This document shows, one piece after another, positions 8,024-17,401 of a stretch of 64,000 nucleotides of DNA; position 1 is the stretch's first letter, and each line of letters opens with the position of its first letter. Source of the stretch: Massilia sp. IC2-278 (GTDB lineage Bacteria > Pseudomonadota > Gammaproteobacteria > Burkholderiales > Burkholderiaceae_D); contig NZ_JAJFES010000009.1 of the NCBI RefSeq assembly GCF_020708045.1, positions 62,001 to 126,000 of the forward strand, read 5' to 3'. The notes under the pieces were generated by a model. It saw only the letters and a program-made list of their open reading frames with translations, had not been told where the DNA came from and did no database searches. The position numbers and the translations under genes are program-made.

Positions 8024-8422
8024 ATGCCTTCCCTCCTCCATTTCCTCCTGCTCGATGCGCGCCTGCGCAGGCTGCGCCGTGCCGGCGCCATCGTCCTGTT
8101 CCTGGCGATCGTGGTTGCCGGCTCGATCCCCGGCGCGCGCGCCGACATCGGCCACTACGCCTCGGGCGTGGTCCTGCATTCGCTGGCGTATGCGACGCTG
8201 GCCCTGCTCTGGTACACCGGCAGCCGCGGCAGTGCCACCGCGCGCAGCCTGGCGGCCGTGGCCGCGATCGCCACGATGGGCGCCATCGACGAGTCCGTGC
8301 AAAGCTTCTTCCCCTACCGCGGCGCCGACGTGCACGACTGGCTGGTCGATTGCTGCGCAGCCATCGTTACCTGCGCCATCCTGTCGCTGGTCTTGCCGAA
8401 GGCCGAGCTCGAACGTGCCTGA
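8024..8422 (+). CDS. VanZ-like membrane protein
   Basis: A 132-residue inner-membrane protein with about four hydrophobic segments. The conserved VanZ stretch is visible at residues 89-106 (D-E-S-V-Q, Pro-Tyr-Arg-Gly, then D-V-H-D-W). VanZ proteins were named for low-level teicoplanin resistance in enterococci; in proteobacteria single VanZ-like genes are common and their role is unknown. No vancomycin-type resistance genes are near, so resistance should not be assumed. The ATG lacks an obvious ribosome binding site. Confidence 0.8.
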   Translation: MPSLLHFLLLDARLRRLRRAGAIVLFLAIVVAGSIPGARADIGHYASGVVLHSLAYATLALLWYTGSRGSATARSLAAVAAIATMGAIDESVQSFFPYRGADVHDWLVDCCAAIVTCAILSLVLPKAELERA

Positions 8423-8581
8423 ATAAATTTTCCCTGAGTTTCATGCTCTTTCCTCAGCGTTGATCTGGCTCAGTGCCAACCCGAGTCAGCTGGAACGTCG
8501 CGCCCGTTCGCCTCTCTTACCGGGGTGGCAGACGACATCGTCACGCATACCCACTGACAAAATCCAACCAAGGAGTCGATC

Positions 8582-9364
8582 ATGAACCAAAAACACCAAA
8601 GCGTGGTCTTGGCGGGCTTGCTGGCCATGGCGCTCGGCCTGGCCGGCTGCGCCGGCATGCGCGGCGGCGGCGAGGGCGCCAGCGGCAGCTCGGGCAGTGG
8701 CGCCACCGGCAGCGGCAGCGGCACGGAAAGCGGCGGCATGTCCGGCACCGGCGCCGGCACCAGCACGGGCGGTTCCGGCAGCTGGGGCGGCGGCAGCTCG
8801 GGCTCGTCAGGAACCTCGGGCACATCGGGAAGCTCGGGCAGCGGCATCGACCAGTCAGGGGCCTCGGGTTCCTCGGGCAATTCCGGCACCTCGGGCAGCT
8901 CCGGTACGTCCGGCAGTTCCGGCTACGACCAGTCGGGCTCGGGCAGCTCGGGCAGCTCGGGCAGCTCCGGTAGCGGCACCTCCAGTTCCGGCGGCGGCAC
9001 CGGCAGTGTCAGCATGGGCGAAGGCAGCTCGGCGGGCGCCGCAAGCGATAGCGCCACGGGCAGCGCCCAGGGCAGTTCGAGCACGGGCGCGGCCACCGCA
9101 TCGGGCGCCAGCCCGAACAGCACGGTGGTCGCGATCGAACTGGTGCCGCGCCCCAGCGGCAGCATCGGCGGCGGCACGGTGGCCGGCGCCGCGGTGGGCA
9201 GCAGCGGCAGCGGCGCCACCGGCAGCTCGATGGCGTCGGACCGCGTCTACCGCGTCACCCTGCGCATGGACGACGGCAGCACCCAGATCGTCACCCAGGA
9301 AACCACGCCGGACTTCCGCAGCGGCGACCGCGTGAGCCTGAACGGCGGCGTGATCGGGCGCTGA
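8582..9364 (+). CDS. Ser/Gly-rich low-complexity lipoprotein
   Basis: A 260-residue envelope protein. The signal peptide ends in a lipobox (LAGC, Cys23). Residues about 30-180 are a low-complexity region dominated by short repeats such as GSSG, SGTS and two DQSG units, which is probably disordered. The last 80 residues are ordered: a VVAIELVPRP strand, a Gly-rich segment and a compact beta-rich end (YRVTLRMDDGSTQIV, then DFRSGDRVSL). This C terminus resembles the end of small SlyB/glycine-zipper outer-membrane lipoproteins. An AAGGAG site precedes the ATG at a good distance. It reads toward the TraB/GumN gene. The function is unknown; a surface spacer or cell-wall-spanning role is possible. 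Confidence 0.75.
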   Translation: MNQKHQSVVLAGLLAMALGLAGCAGMRGGGEGASGSSGSGATGSGSGTESGGMSGTGAGTSTGGSGSWGGGSSGSSGTSGTSGSSGSGIDQSGASGSSGNSGTSGSSGTSGSSGYDQSGSGSSGSSGSSGSGTSSSGGGTGSVSMGEGSSAGAASDSATGSAQGSSSTGAATASGASPNSTVVAIELVPRPSGSIGGGTVAGAAVGSSGSGATGSSMASDRVYRVTLRMDDGSTQIVTQETTPDFRSGDRVSLNGGVIGR

Positions 9365-9463
9365 CAGGCTTGCAGCATGGCAGGGCTGGGCCGCGCAGGC
9401 ATGGTGCGCCTGCGCGGTCCCGGTCACGGCCTCGTTCCTGGCGGCGGCTTGGAGGCGGCCGGT

Positions 9464-10552
9464 TCAGTACACGCGTTCCACCAGATAACCGCGCTGTGCC
9501 AGCAAGGCCGGCAAGCCGTTCTCGCCCAGGAGGTGCAGCAATCCAACGCCGACGAAGATCACCCCACCCCTTCCCATCAGGGTGTCGATGTGCGCCGCCA
9601 TGTCCGGGTTGCGCCGGCCCAGCAGCTTGCGCCGCGTGAAGTCGGCAATGGCGCCGCCGCCAGCCGTGGCGTCGGGCAGCAGCGCGTCGAGCTCGGCCAC
9701 GTCGCCCGAGCGCCAGGCTTCGATCACGCGCCCGGCCCGGCGCAGGGCGCTGCCGTTTTCCAGGCCGTCGAGCGTTTCGCGCAGGTAGCGTTCTGCTTCG
9801 ACGTCGTTCATGCTGTCGAACAGCGCCAGCTGGGCGTCCGCGCTTTCCAGCTCGGCTACACGGGTGCCACGCCGCCGCGCCCGCGCCAGCAGCACCTGCT
9901 CGACACCGTCGCTGCGGCGGAAACCCTCGCGCTCCAGGCGCATGCCCAGCAGCAGATTGGCCACCAGCCAGGGTTTCAGGTGCGCCATGCTGGCCAGGCT
10001 CACGCCTTGTGCGTGCAGGGCCGTGCGCAGGCGCGCCAGCGTGTCCGGGCTCAGGCGCCGCCGCAGGTCGCCGCCGGCCGGATAGCGGCCATGGGAGTCG
10101 ACCGCGCGCAGGAAAGCGGCGTCGGCGTGTGTATCGAGCTCGACCACCAGGCGGTCGGCGCCGGCCAGCGCACGCTCGGCTTCCGGCGCCAGGGGGTAAA
10201 ACGAGCGCTGCCCGACGTGGATGGTGCCGAACAGGTAGGCCACGCGGCCCTGCCCGCTGATACGGTAGAAGCCGCCCTGGTGCCGGGCGCGCACCGGAGC
10301 CGGACCGTCGGCCCGGGAGGCGTGCATGGCGTATTCCTTCGACGCCAGCGGCTCGGCCTGCGCCGGCAGGCTTAACACCGCCAGCATGCCGGCCGCGAGC
10401 GCCATGCGCCTGGCCCATGCCAGGGCAGACCCCGGTGCGGAACGTGCGGCGGCCCGCAAGGTGAACATCGGCGGGCACCGCCCATCACCGCGCATGGTAT
10501 CCGAGGACGCATCGAATGAGGCATCGGATGACGCATCGGATACCGCATCCAT
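9464..10552 (-). CDS. TraB/GumN family protein with N-terminal DAS repeats
   Basis: A 362-residue TraB/GumN-family protein (PF01963). The family signature is visible: YLFGTIHVGQRSFYPL near residue 107, a VVELDTHAD stretch, and the C-terminal GGVIFVGVGLLHLLGENGL block with its GxxH-like pattern. These proteins have a protease-like fold (related to TIKI); the bacterial substrate is not known. A hydrophobic segment at about residues 43-66 ending in PAQAEPL looks like a signal peptide or anchor. The start at 10552 has a good GAGG site seven bases upstream, which supports an unusual N-terminal extension made of SDAS repeats. Later ATGs at 10495 and 10468 lack such sites. It follows the glycosyltransferase gene by 35 bases, so co-transcription is likely. 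Confidence 0.85.
   Translation of the reverse strand: MDAVSDASSDASFDASSDTMRGDGRCPPMFTLRAAARSAPGSALAWARRMALAAGMLAVLSLPAQAEPLASKEYAMHASRADGPAPVRARHQGGFYRISGQGRVAYLFGTIHVGQRSFYPLAPEAERALAGADRLVVELDTHADAAFLRAVDSHGRYPAGGDLRRRLSPDTLARLRTALHAQGVSLASMAHLKPWLVANLLLGMRLEREGFRRSDGVEQVLLARARRRGTRVAELESADAQLALFDSMNDVEAERYLRETLDGLENGSALRRAGRVIEAWRSGDVAELDALLPDATAGGGAIADFTRRKLLGRRNPDMAAHIDTLMGRGGVIFVGVGLLHLLGENGLPALLAQRGYLVERVY
10505..10540 (-). repeat. Three 12-bp tandem repeats inside the TraB/GumN gene
   Basis: Three degenerate 12-base units (first unit TCCGATGCGTCA on the minus strand) encode S-D-A-S, S-D-A-S and F-D-A-S. They lie in the N-terminal extension before the signal segment. The unit length keeps the frame, so copy number could vary without breaking the gene. 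Confidence 0.7.
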
Positions 10553-10587
10553 ACGCCTGCCTCGACCAGTCCGCGTTGATCCGCCCG

Positions 10588-11745
10588 TCAGGCCGTGCCG
10601 GCCCGCCGCACAGGCGTGCTGAGCGCTTCCTCGGCGGCCTGCGACGCCTCGGTATAGGCGGCATCGAGCAGGTCCGCCATGGCCTGCGCCGTACGCTCCC
10701 AGGAGGTGCGCGCCACCTGTTCGCGCATCGCCGCCGTCCTGGCGGCGCGCTCTGCCGGTTCCAGCGCCAGTGCCTCGGCGCAGGCCACCCCAAACTCCTG
10801 GGCGCCGGCCGCGATCGCCACCACGCCGCCATATGGCCCGACCACGTCGGCGATCGGCGTGCTGACGATCGGCAGCTCGGCCGCCATGTACTCGAGCACC
10901 TTGGTCGGGCTGATGAAGCGGGTCGCCTCGTTGATGGCAAACGGCATCAGGCAGACGTCCCAGCCGGCCAGGAAGCGCGGCAAGTCGGCGTAGTCGCGCT
11001 GGCCCAGGTAATGGATGTTCGGGCGGCGCGGCAGCTCGTTTTCGGTGATCTTTACGACCGGCCCGACCAGCACCAGCTGCCAGTCGGGATGGTCGTCGGC
11101 CAGCGCCCCGATCAGGGCCAGGTCGACGCGCTCGTCGATGACGCCATAGAAACCGAGGCGCGGGCCGGGAATGTGTTCCTGGTCCGGATGGCTGGCGGCC
11201 GCGCCCTGCGCCTGGGCGAAGTGGTCGACGTCGACGCTGCTCGGGAAGCAGTGCACGTTCGGATGGCGGTGGCGCTTGGCTTCGTACAGGCTGGGCCCGC
11301 CGGCAAACACCAGGTCGGCCAGGTTGAGCAGGGCCGACTCGCGCTGCAGCAGCTGACGCGGCGCCTTCTTGAACGAGGCCAGTTCATCCATGCAGTCGTA
11401 GACCACCAGGCGCGGCGTGAGTTCCTGCAGCAGCGGCAAGGCCATCGGTGTATAGAACCAGGCGATCGGCGTCTCGCCCGGCGGCAGCAGATCCGCCAGC
11501 AGCGGCGCCACCAGGGCGATCTGGTCATCGTGGAAGCCAGGCAGGTCGAGCGGGGTGCGCGGCCGGCACACGGTGACGTTGGGGCACGGCTCAGTGCGCT
11601 CGAGCCGGGCCGGCCCGGCGCCGTCGTGCAGCGGCTCCTCGACGATCACGATGCGGTAATGGCACGCCAGCCGCGTGAGCAGGTGCTGCGGACGTTGAAA
11701 CACGAAATCCCAGCGCAGGTGGCTGAAAACGACGATCGTCACCAT
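10588..11745 (-). CDS. Glycosyltransferase (GT-B fold, group 1 type)
   Basis: A 385-residue cytoplasmic glycosyltransferase. The N terminus (MVTIVVFSHLRWDFVFQRPQ) is typical of a GT-B subgroup in which HLRWD and QRPQ are conserved. The C-terminal half has a GFYGVIDERVDL strand-loop and an E-containing ISPTKVLEYMAAELPIVSTP block that matches the nucleotide-sugar-binding E-x7-E region of group 1 enzymes. It transfers a sugar from a nucleotide donor to an unknown acceptor. The ATG at 11745 has AAGGAG eight bases upstream; an upstream ATG at 11799 lacks a site. It lies 91 bases after the GH2 gene and 35 before the TraB/GumN gene on the same strand, so it may belong to the tail of the gal operon. 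Confidence 0.85.
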   Translation of the reverse strand: MVTIVVFSHLRWDFVFQRPQHLLTRLACHYRIVIVEEPLHDGAGPARLERTEPCPNVTVCRPRTPLDLPGFHDDQIALVAPLLADLLPPGETPIAWFYTPMALPLLQELTPRLVVYDCMDELASFKKAPRQLLQRESALLNLADLVFAGGPSLYEAKRHRHPNVHCFPSSVDVDHFAQAQGAAASHPDQEHIPGPRLGFYGVIDERVDLALIGALADDHPDWQLVLVGPVVKITENELPRRPNIHYLGQRDYADLPRFLAGWDVCLMPFAINEATRFISPTKVLEYMAAELPIVSTPIADVVGPYGGVVAIAAGAQEFGVACAEALALEPAERAARTAAMREQVARTSWERTAQAMADLLDAAYTEASQAAEEALSTPVRRAGTA

Positions 11746-11836
11746 GATCTTCTCCTTGTCGCCCTTGCGGGCTGGCGGTCGGTTGCTTGGATCCTTCACT
11801 ACTGCGCCCGACCGCCCGTGCGCACGAAGGCGCAGG

Positions 11837-13636
<1,800 letters not shown>

Positions 13637-13646
13637 CGTTTTCCTT

Positions 13647-14723
13647 TCATTCAGCCGGAACGGGGATCAGCAGCCGACCCTGGCGTCCGTCCTTGTTGTT
13701 GTAAGCATCCACTGCGGCCTGCCCTGCCGTGGCGCCCATGCCGGCGCGGCACAGGGCCACGCAGGCGCCGCCGAAGCCGGCGCCGGTCAGGCGCGCGCCG
13801 AACACGCCGTCCTGCCGGCGCAGCAGTTCGCACAGTTCGTCGAGCTCGGGAATCGAGACTTCGTAGTCGTCGCGCAGGCTGGCGTGCGAATCGTTCATCA
13901 AGGTACCGAAGCGCTCGGCGGAGACGCCCTTCACCGCTTCGAGCACGCGCAGGTCTTCCAGCACCACGTGGCGCGCGCGGCGCCGGATCGGCTCGGGCAG
14001 GTCTTCGACCAATGCCGAATCGGTGACGTCGCGCAGCGCCTGCACGCCCAGCTTGCGCGAGGCTTCCTCGCACTCGGCGCGGCGTTCGTTGTACTTGCTG
14101 CCGGCCAGCTTGCGCGCGATGCCGGAATCGATGACGATGATCTCGGCATCCTGCGGCAGGGGCGCCAGGCGGTGTTCCAGCGAGCGGGCGTCGATGAACA
14201 GCATGTGGCCCTCGTCGGCCAGGCTGGACGCCATCTGGTCCATGATCCCGCAGTTCACGCGCGCAAATTCGATCTCGGCGCGCTGGGCGATGCGCGCCAG
14301 CTTGACGTCGTCGAGCTCAAAACCCAGCAGCTCGCGCAGCGCGCGCAACGTCGCCACTTCCAGCGCCGCGCTCGACGACAGACCGGAACCCACCGGCACG
14401 TCGGTCGACACCCAGATGCGCAGCGGCGGCACCTGCACGCCCTCGGCCTCGACCAGGCGGATGCAGCCCTCGATGTAGCTGCCGAAGCCGCTCGGCGCAC
14501 TGCCGTCGGGGGCGAAGGTCACGTTCGCGTCGAGCGTGCTCGAATAGAAATGGAAATGGCCGTCGCCGCTGCGGCTCATCGCCACCGTGGTGCGCTGGGG
14601 CGTGGCCACCGGCAGCATGAAGCCATCGTTGTAGTCGGTATGCTCGCCCAGCAGGTTCACGCGTCCAGGTGCGGATGCGTTGACCTCGGGCGCGCCGCCG
14701 AAGAAGGAGTCGGTCGTGAGCAT
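13647..14723 (-). CDS. galK: Galactokinase
   Basis: Phosphorylates alpha-D-galactose with ATP to galactose 1-phosphate in the Leloir pathway. The 358-residue product is a GHMP kinase: the galactokinase signature GRVNLLGEHTDYN is at residues 20-32, the ATP-binding PVGSGLSSSAALEVA motif follows near 127, and the third motif GARLTGAGFGGACVAL is near the C terminus. The ATG at 14723 overlaps the stop of the upstream M24-like gene by one base (TGATG) with GGAG upstream, so the genes are coupled. An upstream ATG at 14780 lies inside the previous gene and is unlikely. GH2 follows within 10 bases. Confidence 0.95.
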   Translation of the reverse strand: MLTTDSFFGGAPEVNASAPGRVNLLGEHTDYNDGFMLPVATPQRTTVAMSRSGDGHFHFYSSTLDANVTFAPDGSAPSGFGSYIEGCIRLVEAEGVQVPPLRIWVSTDVPVGSGLSSSAALEVATLRALRELLGFELDDVKLARIAQRAEIEFARVNCGIMDQMASSLADEGHMLFIDARSLEHRLAPLPQDAEIIVIDSGIARKLAGSKYNERRAECEEASRKLGVQALRDVTDSALVEDLPEPIRRRARHVVLEDLRVLEAVKGVSAERFGTLMNDSHASLRDDYEVSIPELDELCELLRRQDGVFGARLTGAGFGGACVALCRAGMGATAGQAAVDAYNNKDGRQGRLLIPVPAE

Positions 14724-15817
14724 CAGATCATCTCCAGCCAGAGTGGACGCTGGCGGCCGTGCACGTTCGCGGCAGGCCACTGCGGGTCACAGGTTAAGTT
14801 TTCCAGTCCCTGCGCGCCGAGGAGGAAGGTGTCCTCGATCTTGATGCCCGCAAAGCTGGGGTTGAATGCAAAGGCCATGCCGGGTTCGAGCCCGGTGGCC
14901 GTGCTCGGCGTGGCCACGATCTCGCGCGCCAGGTAGCCGGTGATGCCGCCCTGGTGGTGCTCGTTCAGGGCCTCGGCGCGGTCCGCGTGCTTGTAGGCGG
15001 CGTCGAAAGCGTGGTACACGGCCGAGAGCGACTTTCCCGGCTCCACCGCGCTCAGGCCGGTGGCCTCGACTTCCATCAGCGCGCTTTGCTCCTGTGGCGC
15101 CTGGCCGAAGCTGACGAAGCGCGTCAGGTTGGCGTACAGCCCGTGGCGGCGCGCGCAGAACACCAGCATCGCCCGCTTGCCGATCGGCTCGTGGGTCGGC
15201 ACCGGATGGCGGTACAAGGGCAAGCGGCGCTCGCCGGCCGCCAGCACCAGGGCCGGGTGGATGCCGCGCCGCCACAGGGCCTGGGCCCCGGCGCCGGCCA
15301 GCTGGTATTCGGTCCAGTCGGGGCGCGCCGCGCGCAGCACTTCGCTCATCGCCTCGGCCGCTTCGCGCCCCAGGGCGCGGTAGCGCATCTGCTCGGCCTC
15401 GCCCAGCACCAGGCGGCGCAGGCGCAGCGCGTGCGGCAGCGGCTGCTCGCCGTTGTGCGGACGGTCCGACAGCACGATGGCGTCGCCCGCCAGGCCGAGC
15501 ACGTAGCGCTCGCGCAGTTCGACCTGGGCCCAGGGCGAGGCGTGGAAGCTGAAACCGGCCGGTATCTCTTCCTCGCGCAGGCGCGCAATCTCGATCTCGT
15601 CGGTGAGGATCACGGCTTCGTCCTGCGTTACCAGCACTTCGGCCACGCCGGTCTCGGCGCATTGCAGCACCGCGCTGGAACCGCCGGCCGTGACCCAGGC
15701 GAACCAGTCGATGCCGCGCAGGCGGATCGCCGCGGCGCCCGCCTTGTTCAGGCATTCGCGCAGCAGCGCCAGCTTGGCCTGCACCTCCGCCGAGCGCAGT
15801 TGCAAGGCCTCGCTCAT
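14723..15817 (-). CDS. M24-like (creatinase/aminopeptidase P fold) protein lacking metal ligands
   Basis: A 364-residue protein placed between galT and galK and coupled to both (ATGA overlap with galT, TGATG with galK). It has the two-domain layout of M24 peptidases: an N-terminal creatinase-like domain with a WFAWVTAGGSS strand and a C-terminal pita-bread domain with HHQGGITGY and IEDTFLL. Of the five M24 metal ligands, the two Asp positions read C/A and N (AMLVFCARR, LYANLTR), and the first Glu is Asn (FAFNPSF); only the His region and the last Glu (KIEDT) remain. It is therefore unlikely to be a metallopeptidase. The constant pairing with gal genes suggests a role in galactoside metabolism or a binding function; this is inference. 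Confidence 0.75.
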   Translation of the reverse strand: MSEALQLRSAEVQAKLALLRECLNKAGAAAIRLRGIDWFAWVTAGGSSAVLQCAETGVAEVLVTQDEAVILTDEIEIARLREEEIPAGFSFHASPWAQVELRERYVLGLAGDAIVLSDRPHNGEQPLPHALRLRRLVLGEAEQMRYRALGREAAEAMSEVLRAARPDWTEYQLAGAGAQALWRRGIHPALVLAAGERRLPLYRHPVPTHEPIGKRAMLVFCARRHGLYANLTRFVSFGQAPQEQSALMEVEATGLSAVEPGKSLSAVYHAFDAAYKHADRAEALNEHHQGGITGYLAREIVATPSTATGLEPGMAFAFNPSFAGIKIEDTFLLGAQGLENLTCDPQWPAANVHGRQRPLWLEMI

Positions 15818-16908
15818 GCGTCCTCCTCGAGCGACACCTGTACCGCCTGCAGCTCGGCCGCCGTGTTCTCGGGCAGCACGTCCATTGCGAACATGCCGGC
15901 GCCGAGCTCGGTGCCGGCCAGGTATTTCAGGCGCTCGCGCGAGCGGTAAGGCGGGTAGAACTGCGCATGCAGCTGGGTTTCCGGATGCTCCATGCCGTCG
16001 GTCGGCGCCTGGTACCAGGCCATCAGGTAAGGGAAAGGCCGGTTCCACATGGTTTCGTACTTCAGCAGCACGGTCTTCAGCGCGCGCGCCAGGCTGGTGC
16101 GCTGGGCGTCGGAGAGCGACGCGAAGTCCTTGCAGGGTGCGGTCGGCATCACCCACACCTCGTAGGGATAGCGGGCGCAGGCGGGCACGAAGGCGATCGC
16201 ATGCTCGTCCTCGAACAGCACGCGCCGGCCATCTTCGGATTCCTTCTTCGCCATGTCGCACAGCAGGCTGGTGCCGTGCTCGAGGTACCAGTCGCGTTCC
16301 TGGGCCAGCATGCGCTCGGGCACCTGCGGGATGAAGGGATACGAATAAATCTGGCCGTGCGGATGGTGCAGGGTCACGCCCACTTCGCTGCCGCGGTTCT
16401 CGAACGGCAGCACGTACTGGATGTGCGGCTGCGCGCCGATGCGCGTGGTGCGGTCGCCCCAGACCTTGAACAGCAGTTCGATGCGCGACAGCGGCAGGTG
16501 CACCAGGGCCGCGTTCGGGTCTTGCGTGAAGACCACCACTTCGCAGTGGCCGTTGGCGGGCGCCGTCGGCACCGTTAGGCTCGGCGGGTCGTGCGATTCC
16601 AGCGCCAGCGAGGGGAAGCGGTTGTCGAAGACAGCCACTTCGTAGTCGCCCTGGGGCAGCTCGGTGGGATTGGCCGGGTCGGTCGTGACCGCCAGTGGGT
16701 TGTACTGCGGCGGCGGCTGGAAGGTACGGTTCTGGCGGAACCCGGCATAGGTCACCCACTCGCCGCGCAGGGGGTGCCAGCGCAGGTGCGGGTTCGCGTT
16801 CATCGGGTCGGGGAAAGGACTGGGCGCGATGAGCCCGTCCGGAATCGGCTGGTTGCTGTAGAGGGTAAGGGGTCGTCCGTCGGGCTTGGTCAGTTCTTTG
16901 CTGTACAT
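15814..16908 (-). CDS. galT: Galactose-1-phosphate uridylyltransferase
   Basis: Transfers UMP from UDP-glucose to galactose 1-phosphate, giving UDP-galactose and glucose 1-phosphate. The 364-residue product carries the active-site HHPHGQ at 181-186; His184 would be the uridylylated residue. A second His-rich stretch (ETQLHAQFYPP) near residue 300 fits the C-terminal HIT-like domain. ATG 16908 (MYSKEL) gives the normal family N terminus; a GTG at 16950 would add 14 residues with no clear ribosome binding site. It is the first gene of the operon galT - M24-like - galK - GH2, with overlaps or gaps under 12 bases. No galE is in the window. Confidence 0.93.
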   Translation of the reverse strand: MYSKELTKPDGRPLTLYSNQPIPDGLIAPSPFPDPMNANPHLRWHPLRGEWVTYAGFRQNRTFQPPPQYNPLAVTTDPANPTELPQGDYEVAVFDNRFPSLALESHDPPSLTVPTAPANGHCEVVVFTQDPNAALVHLPLSRIELLFKVWGDRTTRIGAQPHIQYVLPFENRGSEVGVTLHHPHGQIYSYPFIPQVPERMLAQERDWYLEHGTSLLCDMAKKESEDGRRVLFEDEHAIAFVPACARYPYEVWVMPTAPCKDFASLSDAQRTSLARALKTVLLKYETMWNRPFPYLMAWYQAPTDGMEHPETQLHAQFYPPYRSRERLKYLAGTELGAGMFAMDVLPENTAAELQAVQVSLEEDA

Positions 16909-17232
16909 GGCTTCGCTAATGTCGGGCAGTCCACAAGCATTCGCAGGCACGGCAGGCCCTGCAAACGCGGCTAGGGAACGATCCTAACATGGCGTTTTCA
17001 CCACACTTTCTGGAGGGTACAGAGGGATTTTCCGCTGGTTAATGACTCATCGGAAGCGGACTAAGAGAAATGCTGCAGGTGCGTTGCGCGCTCCTATGAA
17101 GAGCGGGAGGAATGGCTGGGTTGGCTTCGTCGGAGAGGCAATCTTGTAGGTCTAAACCTACAAAACGAATGGCAGTATTGACACGGTGCGGGGAGAAAAG
17201 CTCTTACAAGCTCAACAGGGTGAGATGGGCGT
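16909..17232 (-). other. Upstream region of the gal operon
   Basis: Gene-free. It must hold the galT promoter, but I could not pick a convincing -35/-10 pair or operator. No copy of the LacI-type TGGAAACGTTTCCA operator found further along is present here, so the gal operon is probably controlled separately. Confidence 0.4.
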
Positions 17233-17389
17233 CGCAGGGTGGGCATTCGTAGTGCTGGCATTTAGCCAGCCCTACTGTCCACGCTGGATCACCTTTCGAA
17301 TCAACGCGGCGCTTAATTCAACGTATTGATTCAAACGCCGCGTGGTAACAACCGATGAGACCGCGTGGGCACAGGTGCCCACCCTACGA
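17233..17389. repeat. REP doublet A (inverted palindrome pair)
   Basis: Left copy 17233-17286 starts CGCAGGGTGGGCA and ends GTCCACGCTGG, with an inner hairpin GTAG..GCTGG/CCAGC..CTAC at its tip. Right copy 17361-17389 is a compact CCGCGTGGGCAC-AG-GTGCCCACC-CTACG in the opposite orientation. About 75 bases lie between. It sits between the 3' end of the M20 peptidase gene and the galT promoter. Confidence 0.75.
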
Positions 17390-17401
17390 AAGCAAAGAAC
17401 C

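Noticed and set aside
8024..8422. Glycopeptide resistance function for the VanZ-like gene
   Set aside because: There are no other resistance genes nearby and isolated VanZ-like proteins are common in proteobacteria.
8690..9120. Repetitive DNA resembling a tandem-repeat array or CRISPR
   Set aside because: The repeats are codons for Ser and Gly in one open frame, with no regular spacer structure.
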